Source: Sphaerolaimus hirsutus (Eukaryota; Nematoda; Chromadorea; Monhysterida; Sphaerolaimidae). From it: 64,000 bases of DNA. Under the pieces are notes generated by a model. It had not been told where the DNA came from. It ran no database searches and saw only the letters and a program-made list of their open reading frames with translations. A program made the translations under genes and the position numbers. The stretch is taken from assembly GCA_964036195.1 (NCBI GenBank), contig OZ038459.1, forward strand, positions 15,807,206 through 15,871,205, read 5' to 3'. Positions 35,201-47,200 of the stretch are shown one piece after another (the stretch's first letter is position 1; each line of letters starts with the position of its first letter).

Positions 35201-38200
35201 CATTTTCCGTTTTCCGGCTAAATTTTCAGTTTTTCCGCCTTTTTTCCGTTTTCCGCCTCAATTTCCAGTTTTTTTGTCCTTTTTCCATTTTTCGCCTCAG
35301 TTTTTCATTTTTCCGCCTCATTTTACCTTTTTCTGACCCAACTTTCTGTTTTCTGATCAGCCAAACTGGTAAAAATTCATGCAGATTGTCAATGATGTGA
35401 AAAATTTTGTGTTTCCAGCAAAATTACTGCAAATTTTTGCCACTTCCAGCAAAATTTCAGCAAATTTTATCCATTTTCCGGCAAAATTTCAGCAAGTTTT
35501 TCCATTTCCGTGCAAATTTGATTTTTCCGTTTCCGTTTTTCCGGCCTCTTTTTCCGTTTTCCGGCTGCTGAAAATTTTTTTCCGTTTCCGTTTCCGTTTT
35601 CCGCCAAGTGCAAATTTTTTTCCGTTTTCCGTTCCGTTTTCCGGCCGCTGAACAAATTTTTCCGTTTCCGTTTCCGTTTTCCGTAGAAAATTTTTTTTGA
35701 CACCCTAGTGGTAACCCATTTTATAACGTTTCTCGTGGGGCCCGGTGCCCATTGCAACCCCGTGCGAAACCCCGTGCCCACCTTTGTACGTCCTGGGCGG
35801 GCCGTTGGTGTGTCCGGACGATGGGCGCCTTCTGGGCGTCGTGTAGCCTGACGCGCTTGCGTGCCGCGGTGTGTCGGTGCGGGAGCGGTGCTGGTCGCTG
35901 CTGGCCGTGTCGGTGCCGTAGCCCAGTGCCATTTCGGTGCGCGTGGGCCCCTGGTTCGGCTGCGCCTGTGCGGTGGGGGGATTTGGCACCTTGCCTTCCG
36001 GGGCCTGTGTGTGTCGAACCCATTGCGCCGGACTAACCCAAGTTATGGGCGTGCGCTTTGTCCCGGCCGGCTGCCGCAGCGGGCTTACGAAGCCAAATTT
36101 TGAGCCGCTCGTGCGCGCCGCCTCCGCTTGGGCGCGTACCTTGCTCGCGTTCTGTTGACCGACCGGCGCCATTTTTGTAGATAGTACTTTTTCGTCCCTT
36201 TGCACGGAATTTTTTTCTTTTTTTATTTCGTTCGCCCGTACGAGTGTGGCGATTGGCAATCTTTGGATACGGTCACCCATATCCACGAGTGCAATTGATT
36301 TGTCGATTCCGACTACTGTGTGCGGGCCGGAGCGTAGTGGGTGCGTTTTTTGGTCTACGGCCATTCCCCACTTTATCTCCGCGTACACAGTGTCTCCAAT
36401 GTTGATATTTATGTGTTTGTTTTTGTCATGCGCTTGTTTGTAGCGATCTTGTGCGCTGCGTAGCTGCCGCTGTGCCTGTTGCCATAATTCCTGTAGTTGG
36501 CCTGGTCGCTGCGCTACTGTTGGAATTCTTGTTGCCAGTGCTCTGATTGCTGTTTGTAGCCGGGTGTTGTGGCTAGGCGGGCTGCGAACAGCCTCTTCAC
36601 TATTTCTGGTGTTGTTTTCGGGACTATTTGTCCCTGTCAAAATTGATGGCATGTAGCCAAACAGCAATTCGAATGGCGCGTGTGCTATATCCCGGTTGTA
36701 TGCGGTGTTCATTCGTAGTGTGATTTCTGGAAGCGCCGCTGGCCAGTCGCGCGATTGGTTGTTGTTTTCTGTCCATTGTCGTGTCAGTTGTTCGATGCTT
36801 CTTATTGCTCGTTCTGCCAATCCGTTAGATTGCGAGTGATACGGAGTTGTTGTGCGCAAATTCATGCCCCATTTGTTGGCTAGCGCTGTGACGTCTTTGT
36901 TGACGAATTCGGTTCCATTGTCGCTGACCATTTCTTGTGGCGGCCCAAATAAGTGTATCACTGATTTCTCAATCGCTTTCGCTACTGCGCTTCCTGTCAA
37001 TTGTCGCAGCGGGGCCAGTGCCACTGCTCTGGTTAGATAGTCGACCATCACTAGCAGGTGTTTGTGTCCCTTGTACTCGGGCATTGGTGTTGTGTCAGCT
37101 GCCATTTTCTGCCATGGCCGTGTGCCCGGGTCTACTGGGAATAGTGGACTGAAACACGTTTTTTGGCCGTCTTTTGTGATTTTGCAGGTGTGACATTTTT
37201 TGATCCATTCCGCTGCGTCCTGCCGCATGCGTGGCCACGCTGCCACTCGGCTGGCATGCTGGATCGTTCTTTCCACCCCTCCATGTGTGCCTATTCTCCC
37301 GGCGTGTGCGCGTTCCAATATCCATTCTCGCAGATGTTGGGGGGCTAGCGGTTGCGCCCCGTGTGGCCCTTGGTAATTCACTACACCGTTTGCAATCGTA
37401 TACTGCGCGCGGCTGATTGTGCCCTTCCTTAATTTGCCCATAATTGTCTGGCATTCTGGGTCTTTACTTTGCTCTTGCTTCCAATCGATCGGTGTCTGTG
37501 CTGATCTGGCCATGTGCGGGCACAGTTCCTGTAGTGGAACGCGGATGCTTTCGCTGGCCCTTTGGAAAGCTGCAGAGTCGACATCTTCGATTGGGTTGCG
37601 GCTTAATGCGTCTGCTATGACGTTTTGCTCGCCTGGGCAGTATTCTATCGTCAGGTCTTTGAGTGACAGTCTCATGGCCCATCGATGTGTCCAGCGCTCG
37701 ATCTTGCCGTGGGCGGGCTTGACTAGCGCATTCACTAATGCTTTGTGGTCAGTGCGCAGAACTACTTTCTGGCCATCGAGGTAGTCGCCCAGTCGGTCTA
37801 GTGCCCATGTGCATGCTAGTGCTTCCTTTTCTATCACTGACCAATTTTTATGGGTCGTTGGCAGTTTTTTCGATACGAATGCGACCGGGCGTAGTCGCTC
37901 TGGGTCTGTGTCGCTCTGCTGCATTAGTACCGCGCCCAAGCCGATGTCGCATGCGTCGGTGTATAAGTAGTATGTCCGAGAGCGGTCCGGGTGCGCTAGT
38001 ATGGGCGCTTTGCTCAGTTTGCCCTTTAGCGCGTTGTATGCATCTTTGGCCTCGGTTGTCCAGCTGTCGTACTGCGGAATTGGATCGTTGCCATTTACTC
38101 TGTATTTTCCTTTGGCCATCTCGTTCAGCGGTGCCGCCAGTCGGTGGAACCCTGGTATATGTTGGCTGAAATAGCCCGCTTTTCCCAGGAATGTCTTGAT

Positions 38201-41200
38201 GGCTTGCTTTGTAGTTGGTGTGTCCATTTCCAGGATCGCTGCGATATTGCTTCTTTTTGGCTCGATGCCGCCTTTGCTGAGCTCAAACCCCAGAAATTTG
38301 ACTTTGGCGCAGAAAAAATGGCATTTTTCTGGTTTCAGCCTGATGCCGGCCCATTGTAGCCTGCCGAAAAGCTGCACTAAGTGCTGCAGGTGCTCCTCTG
38401 GGTTGTTGCTGGCCACTAATACATCATCGATGTATGCAAAAAAAGCTGGCCTTTCCGGTTCCTGGTTGAGTCCTGTCAGTACGCAGTCCATGAGTCTCTG
38501 GAAGCTCGCGCCTGCGTTTTTTAATCCCAGCGGCATGCGCGTGTAGCTGTATTGTCCTCTGCTGCAGACAAATGACACCATGTCTCTCGTGGCCGGGTCT
38601 GAGATGGTGACATTGTAGTACCCAAAGCTGGCATCCATCGTGGAGAACAAGGATCGACCGCTCATCTGCTGGAACATGTCAGATATCCTTGGTAGGGGGT
38701 ATGCGTCCCTGACAGTGACGTCGTTTAATTTTCTGAAGTCTAGGCACAATCGGTAGTCTGTCTTGCCTTTTGGCACTATGACCAGGGGGAACGCCCAGGG
38801 CGACGATGATGGGACAATCAGCTTTTTCTTCAGCATCTCTTCTATCGTTCGCCAGACGAACGCCCGCTTTGGGGGTGTTTCGAACCGTGCTGCGCACTTG
38901 ATTGGCTGTGTGCCAGGTACTAGTTCAATCTTGTGCTCTGTGACCTGTGTTTCGCCAATGTCGTATTCTGTTAGGCTGAAAAGGCCTATTTGTCTCGCTA
39001 GCAAATTTTTGAATCGTCCCTGTAGATCCTCTGGCAGCGCGTCTTGTGTCTCTGCCGGTAGTCGCGGCCAGACTTGGTCTATGTGTTCCTGCTGCTCGGG
39101 CGTGAGTTCTTGCCAGTCCGTGGTCTCTTGTGTCACCGGTGGCGGCTGCGGTAGTTGCAGTGTCCCTTGTGCTGTTGGCTGTTCCTCGGCCATTAGCACA
39201 TGTGTCGTGGTGAAAATTTCGGCCACCTTTGTGTGCGCTGGGATGAACTGGTCCATTCCTGTTTTGTTGGTGACTCGAAGTGGGAAGCTCGGTTCGTCCA
39301 TCCAGTTCCTGCCTGGGTGCAGCGCTGTGTTGCATACTATTCCTGGCACTGACTCTGTCAGTTGGCCGTTGTCGTCCCGTGTGTATGGGTCTAGTGCGTA
39401 TGCCAGTTTTCCGCCGGTCTCTGTACATTCTGGTAGTTGCATGCTTTTATCGGCCATGACTCTGATTTGGTGCTGGCTGCCCGCTGGCACGACCTCGTCT
39501 TGCGTTGTTCGGACATCCGCTGTCCGGAATGTTGCCTCATCTGTTTCTGTGCGGAAAATGCCGGGTGTCTGTACGTACTCGTTGGACAGCCTTTCTAGTT
39601 CGTGGTGTGCTGTCTGCACAATTTGCAATTTTCCCCAGATGGCGGTCCTGCCGATTAACAGCGGGTCTGCTGGCGGTAAAAATTCCATTAATTTCACCAC
39701 TGCTGGCAATGTGTCTGTGTGCCATGCACCGTCTGGCGTCTGGTGTGCTATCGGCATTTCGTATATCCGTAACCAGTCACTTCTGATGATGTTGCCGGAT
39801 GTGCGGATGTGGCTGCCCGTGTATGGCCTGAATTTCGCGCGTTCTTGGGTCGGATCCAATCCCGCTTCGGCCCACACTTGTTCCAGTGTTGTGTCTTCGA
39901 TAAATAATCCGATATTGCAACCAGTGTCAATGTGCCCTGTTATTGGCACCCCTTGGAATACAATGGTTGCCATTGGATCTGGCGCTCCCGCCGCTTGGTC
40001 GCTTGATGCTTCCTTTGTGCTTGCGACTGTGGGAACCCAGTCGTCTATATCAGCCCATTCATTTTGGTCGCTTTCGTTGTCGGACTCCCCCACGTCCTCT
40101 TGCACCGTATAACGGCTGGCCAGTGTCTTCGGCGGTGTTGGCTCTTTCATTTGGATGCCCATTTCTTTGCATCTTTGGTCCATTCGGTGCTTAGCGTCGT
40201 CGTCTGACCTGCCTTGGCGCTGCATGTTGTCTTTGATTTTCCGTGCCAGTTCTGGCTTGAACGCTGGTGATTCTGGGTCAACGTAGCACTGCTGTGGGTC
40301 GTGTGCCATTGGGTTACGATGCAAGTAGAATGTGCACCATGTCCCTTTGTAGTCGCGTGGATCCAAGGTGGCCCTAGCTGCCGCTTCTGGTGTGGTGCTG
40401 GCGCTTTGCACTTTCTGTTCTGTCCGCCAGTTTTGGTCGGTGGCACGATTTTCTGTTTGCCAGCTTCTGTTGCCCGCGTATCTCTGCCGCGGCCGTTGGC
40501 TTTGTTCCTCTTTGCGTTGTGCGCGTGTTCTCTCGATGTCTAGCCGGGCTGCTTCCAGATTTGCCACGGCCATGTCCAGTGTGCAACACCGTTCATGCCA
40601 GCGCTGTTTCCACATGTACCAACACGATGCTGGGAGCAATTTTGGGACCTCGATGAATAATTTGTTCCCGATCATTCGCTCTCGTTCGTCGTCTGCCATC
40701 GTCTCGCTGATGTGGTAGAACGCTGTGCACAGTCGCGTGTGCAGTTTGACTATGGATTCTCCTGCCGTGGCTTTGAGGTTGTACCAGTCTGCCACTGAGT
40801 ACACCTGTTGGTCCAGTCTGTACATGCCGATTAGCTTGTCTACGACATATAAAATGTCGTGGCGGCGCGCGATTCGGATGCTCATGTACTTTTCTTGCGC
40901 CACTCCCGTTAGGCATTGCATGAATACGTTGTTCCAGAAGAGTTGTTGCATGCTCTCTGGGACGCCCATGGACTGTTGCATGACCATGTGCAGCCAAAAT
41001 TTGAAGGGCCCCGTGTTGCTATTTGGGTCGCCGTCAAATTTGATTTGTTTGTTGGCTGCTGACGCCACGTGTCCTATGCTCATTCGGTCCTGCGGTGTCG
41101 GGATCAAGCTTAGCTTCGGCAGTCCATCGTTGGGCGCCAGAGCGTACAGCTCCATGTATTGGATCATTCTTGCCAGGATTGTGCCGCTGTCCAATGTTTC

Positions 41201-44200
41201 GAGTCGGTCGTCTGTGGTCCACTGCCATGGATCTTTGCTGCGGCTTTGGCCTTGGTCTGTGGTTGCTGCGGTCGCTGTAGAGCTTTGCCGCTGTTTTTGG
41301 TCTATGATTTGGTCGATTTGTTGCTGCAGCCGCTGCTGCTTTTGGTCTTGGTCCCGCCGGATGTCCTGCAGCTGCTGGACTTGGTCCCCTCTGATGTCTT
41401 GTAGCTGCTGGGCTTGATCCGCCCTGATGTCTTGGAGCTGCTGTTGCATTTGCTGCATTGCCCCCAGGATCGCTGCCATATCTGATGATGATTTTTGCGT
41501 TTTTATGTCTCGCCGCGGTGTCGGCACATATGATGTTTGCTTTTGGACAGCTGGCCGTATCAACGGTGTGCTTCCGATGTCTGCATCATCATCGAATTCT
41601 GCCTCGGGATTTTCCATTGTAATGTGACCGTCTTTGGTTCCTCCAAAGTACTTTTCCGCCAATTTCAGTACTTTCTTTGCCAGGGTGTCCGTTCCGTCTT
41701 TCCATGGCGAGTTGAACTTTGGCCATTTCTTTTTGATGTCAGTGATCGTGTCATCCCTGTGCTGGTTGATGGCATTCCCTGCGTTCAGCAGCGCCCATCT
41801 GTTTGCGGTCGCGCTCCATTCGTTGATTTTTTCCGTGAGCTCCCGCTCGGTGTACGTGATTTGGCTGGCCGTCCTGGTGGGGTCGTTGCCTGCTGACGCC
41901 CCTGCCAGCGTCTCGATATCGTCGGGCATGTTGGCCAGGTGCTGCACTTGTGTAGTGCTGTGTTTACTCGGTGCCGGTGTCGCTGTTCGACGGCCGGTTT
42001 CGGGCTGCTGGCGTTATTGCTTATCGCCTTTATGTCGCTGCCCAACGCGCGTGGTGAAATTGCCACGGCTTAGATTTCGTGCGGCGTCACTGCTTCTCGC
42101 CGATGGTGGCAGTGTTGCCACGGTCGATTTGTGGGTTTTATGTATAGAGTACGATCACCATGTAGTGGTCCTGAGACAGAGCAAATGGGCAGTCTACTCT
42201 CAGGGCCACTTCACTGTCCGAGATCGAGCGAGGAAAGAGCGAGTCGAGTCTCGAGAAAGTGCGAGTCGGGTCAAGCCGAGTCAACCATGGCAAAAGCGTG
42301 ATTCGTTTATAATACGTTTGCGTGTGATGTGATGTCGGGTGGTTGCGTTCCAAACCGTCGCCACGCGACAAGTGATCCGAAAATCAACTCAAAACACTTT
42401 CATATCAGACCGGGGCGTGAATGGAAAGTGAACAGGAAAGTCGCAGGCTCAGAAAAAACAACTGAACGGCAAATACGAGACTCGGGGCGCTTTATATACT
42501 CGCGCATGTGCACTGCAGCGATCACGCGGTGCCGTGCCGCCTAAAAGACGGCGGCTGCGCGTCGCGTGACCGCTGTCATGCGTACGACTCTACGGTGTTG
42601 CGCGGAAAAATGCGTTCTGCTGAAATTGTACCGGGCACGCGTACAACAGCGATTTTATGCTTTGTGAGAAGGTTCATCTATGTGTTTAGAAAGATCTTCC
42701 ACATCTGCGTGCCTAAATTCGATGTAGGAGCCACTCCATCGGGGACAGATGATCTAAAAAAACCTTAGCTGCAGAAAGATTTGAGGCTTTCAAACGATTG
42801 TGTTTTGCCCTACATTCTCTACATCTATGTATTTACTTGTTTATACGTACACACCCCTTTTTCTCAGACGCGGATCAATGCGAGGCGGAGATCCGGCTGG
42901 CGCGCATCGACTGCAATCGGAACGTGCTGCAGGCGGCCGTGTGCTGCACCGTGCCGCTGCTTAACGCCGACGATGTCGATGGCAAGAATGCCGGCGCCGC
43001 TGGCGGCACTGAGGTGAGTGCATTTCAGGCGGAAGCGTTTTTTAAGAAAGCTTCTTTTGTCAGTTCAGCTCAGGATTGAAAAAGTCCATGCCCAAATTCA
43101 CTGAAATCACAAAAGTTCGACAAAAAGCGATATGTGTAACGAGTCGGCATAATATAGATTTTTGGTAGATATCACCACTTATAACACTATTGCTGATGCA
43201 CTTGTCGATATACCTGTATATGTTGACTCATAACCATATTTGGTAGCTTTAAAAAAGTTTTATTTTAACTTAACATTTTAACGTTTGTTTAAAAAAGGGT
43301 AGTCAAAAACGCTTTTTTATCCATACTTACCCTCAATTTCGAATCTCAAGTTTTCAAAAAGAAATACTTTACAACAACACAGTGACGGCGTATAGATCGC
43401 TAAGCCATTAAAATAACGGCAAACAAGTATTTCCCATGTCACAGTCACAATCAAGCTCACTGTCGCGCGCCAAAGAGGCGTCAACGGCATTAGAAAACAT
43501 GGCGCGCCAGCACCAGAACCAACAGAACCAGGCGGCGCCATCTCAAAATCAGCAAAGTATGAGTGACATGGGCGCCGCTATGCTTGGAGCCCTGCAAGGG
43601 GGCGTTTCGCAGGGCGCGGGTGGCAATAGGGCGGAGTCTGATCAGGTGACATGAGTTTTTATATTTTAAAAACAGCCAAGCATGAATTTGAAATGGTGGT
43701 AATAAATTTTGCTGAAAAAGTGGTTATATGTTAAATACTTTGACTTTTAGGCTGCCGCAACCCGTCGCTTCTACGATCGACAATGGGAGAATTTGCTCAG
43801 TTCCGCCGCGCATCAGCAGGGCGCTAGTGCTAGGCAGCGCAGAGCGTTCGTTTATCACTATTTTCCATTTTTGTAATTTTCAAATTTGACACCTTTTTCT
43901 CGCAGGGGACAGTTTTTCGACTTGGTATCGTTCGCCGCGGCGGCTGGACAACATCATTTGCACCAGCAGCAGTTTGCTCAAGCGCCGGCAGAGTCGGTTA
44001 GAAGAACAGAGCAACAGGTATCTTCCTGCGTTTTCGTTCCTTCGTTTTCATCCTGCTTGATGTTGATGCTCTTTTAATCCTGTACCAGTACTCATGTGAA
44101 CCTGTTACTCATGTAATTATACCCATAAAATATGTATACCTACCCGCTACTCATCTATAACCCCCCCCCCCCCCGCAGCTCGCATATGCATTTTAAACAT

Positions 44201-47200
44201 ATTTATGCCGATCGAAATCTTCAGTATCTGCGAGCTGCGGAGGTAAAAATGAGTAGTGGGTGTACATGAGTAATGGGTAGAATTACATGAGTAAGGGGTG
44301 TCTACATGTGTAACGGGATTACTGAAGTAATAGGCGACATTCCTCGTTTTACACGAATCAATGTAACTTCAGCGCGCCAGTGGCGGCGGCGGCGGCAGCG
44401 CCGGGGGCGGCGGCGAGCCGGCCGTTTCCGCCGCGCAGCAGCCATCATCTGGCGGCGGTCGCCCCGCGAGCGCCGCCGGTCTGCCAGCGAGCGCCGCCGG
44501 TTCAAACGAGCAGCAGCAACGCATGCAGCTGCAACAACAACAGCAGCAGCTGCAGCAGGAACAACGACAGGCGGGCGACAATATGAGCGTGCAGGCGCAG
44601 GTGGATGCCGCGGCCAGACAGATCGCCAGTTCGGCTGGCCAGTTTCTCGCCGCCCCACCCGCCGCTGATAATGGTGCGTTGCGTGGTTACCTCACTTTGA
44701 TCTGGGCGTAACTCTGGGCGTTCTTTGCGGTGCGCAGTTTTGAAAGTGAAACCTATTTATCAGCCGAGGTATACGTAGTTACATAAATTCATCAGCTTAT
44801 TAAATACGGCTGGGGCAGTCCCGAGCCCTGTAAAGTGTAAAGTCAATTGTTAAATGTCATGTTAAATGTCAATCGAAACGACTTTATTACTGAAATTTCG
44901 ACACTTTGCGTGACTATTGACAAATTTGAATGACATTTTACTTGAAATTTGACACTTGACTAGGGATGGAAAAAAAGCGCTTTTTTTTAACGGCCCCGCC
45001 TTTTTTTTAAAAAAACGCGCTTTTTTCGCTTTTTTTCAAAAAATGTCGGGACGTTCACTAAAAAGCTCCCAAATATGGTTCTGTATCAATATATACAGGT
45101 ATATCAGACAAGTGGCAGTACTTGTGTTGATATATAGCCATAGAATGGCTGTGTAGCCATAGGATAGCATTATAAGTGGCGATTTCTGACAAAAAAAATA
45201 CTTTTAATTTTGACTCATTATGTATATCGCCCTTTGTGAATGTTTCGCGACTTCAAGTGAAGTGAGGCATGAAATATTGCTTATAAATAAGGCTATAAGA
45301 GAAGGCTAATACATTGAGAGTAATGTTTTACACTGTAGAATTATGTGGTAGGACATTGGCTGGATATTCTATGCTACACTAACATATCACTACTTATTAT
45401 TACATGATAGCATACAGGAATAGAAGCAATGGAACTAAAAATGCCACAAAACCGATGAAAACAACCACCACTGCTAATGTGCATGTCAAATCGCGCGCTT
45501 GCGCGCGAAAAATTGGAAAATACCTAGTGCTTAAGTACTGAAAAATTTTGCCAGCGCTCTTTTTAAAAAAAAAGCGCTGGGACCCTTGCGCTTTTTTTTA
45601 AAAAAAAGCGGCGTTTTTAAAAAAAAAAGCGCTTGAAAAAAAGCGCTGGCCATCCCTACACTTGACTTTACACTTTAAAGGGTTGGGACTAGCACCTGGT
45701 ATCTCAATTATGCGCACTTCACGTGCGTTTTCAAGTGCACACTGCGCACTTTAACGCACCATAAAAAAGCACGCGTGTTCCATCAGAATCATAGCTTGTC
45801 CTTCAATCCGACAGACTCCAACGAGCAGTCGGTCGGCAGCGGCGCTCCCCCTGCGGCCGGGCCGCCCAACTTGAGCAACATGAGCGTGGAGCGGTACACG
45901 AGCGAGCCCAAGGCCAGGCAGGGCAACGCGATCGAGATCATCAAGATTCTGTGCAGCGAGCCGCTGATGAACGAGTATTTGGTCGACCTGCTGACCAATG
46001 TGTTTGTTATTTTTGTCGAGTTGTCCCCGGGGGTTGCTTGTTTTGGCTTGGGTCTTGTGGTTTTCATGTCTTTCAAAGCCTTTCAAACTTCACTACCCTG
46101 CTTCTAAAAATTGTTTTACGACGCACATCCGCTGAAAAGCCGATTTACGATACTAAGTATACTCGGCAGACACGATACTCTACAAACAGATAGGAGTTAT
46201 GTCTTCGGCTGGCAGACGGCCAGCCGAGAACTTATGGAAGGCGTGATGGACGATGAAGTGATGAGGCCATCAACACGACGTGATGGCGAGAGATGATGAT
46301 GGCGACGGAAGTGATCACGTCATGATGGAGTGTTTCCTCCTGAAAAATGTACGGCATAATGTCATCCGAGTATACATATACTAATCAAACTGTGACCACA
46401 CTCTCGAGGCCACTTTTCTGTCACTGTCATAAATTCAATTATCTTTGTACCAAATTCACAGCGATTTGGAAGGGCGCACGGCTTTCACATCAGCCATATT
46501 CAGTCGATGCTACACTGTGGCATTGGTGCTGTGGGACACTGCAATGAGGATTTGCAAAGCTACTGGTGATGTGAATAATGAAACGCTCATGAAAATGGTT
46601 TGTCGTGATGTTTTGGTGCCTTTTTTCGTGCTGATAAAGTGTGACTAGTTTTGAACTTGTTTTTGTTGAACTTTTTTCTAGAAATTTGAAACTTTTCTTG
46701 ATGCTGGGTATTAATGTTATTTGATTTTTTGTTGTTGAAACTTTGATATTTATCACCGGGTAGATGTGGGATTGGGGTAAATATAGGAATATAGGTTTCA
46801 CTTAGGTTACAACTGCAAATATTTAGTCACATAAACACCTTCCCGGTCAAGTAAGCCACCCATTTTTTTCTTTCACTTCGGAAGCTATATCTCGGGCTAT
46901 GGTGGGGTTATAGAGCTGAAACTTTGTGAATATATACTTGTAACATCCCTCTACTCTGCTTCAATGGGGGGAGGCATGGCGACCCACCCTGTAGTTGGTC
47001 GCCATGCCTCCCCCATTGATGCAGAGTAGATGGATGTTACAAGTATATATTCACAAAGTTTCAGCTCTATAACCCCACCATAGCCCGAGATATAGCTTCC
47101 GAAATGAAATAAAAAAATCGGTGGCTTACTTGACCGGGAAGGTGTTTACATCCCCTACGCTTCACAGATCGAGCCACCACTCTCCGAATCGCCGTTGTTG

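Larger units (their letters stand above)
32996..42648 (-). mobile_element. Full-length Ty3/gypsy LTR retrotransposon, antisense in UBR5 intron 16
   Basis: 9,653-bp element bounded by two 488-bp LTRs (32996-33483, 42161-42648), flanked by GCGA on both sides (4-bp target duplication, 32992-32995 and 42649-42652). Protein order on the minus strand is Gag, protease, RT, RNase H, integrase, with RT before integrase as in Ty3/gypsy. It is inserted between UBR5 exons 16 and 17 and is opposite in sense to the host. A 661-bp MITE (35047-35707) lies inside its coding region, so the insertion order is gypsy first, MITE second. The protein-coding part is otherwise open and the LTRs look identical. Confidence 0.95.

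Noticed and set aside
38763-40112. 449-codon plus-strand open frame
   Set aside because: Antisense shadow of the gypsy protease/RT frame; Cys/Ser-rich composition and no known motif.
41634-42332. 232-codon plus-strand open frame across the gypsy Gag start and LTR
   Set aside because: Antisense to Gag and LTR, no recognisable domain.
46111-46296. Extra UBR5 exon
   Set aside because: Does not match UBR5. The protein continues correctly from exon 22 (ends 46001) to exon 23 (starts 46462).
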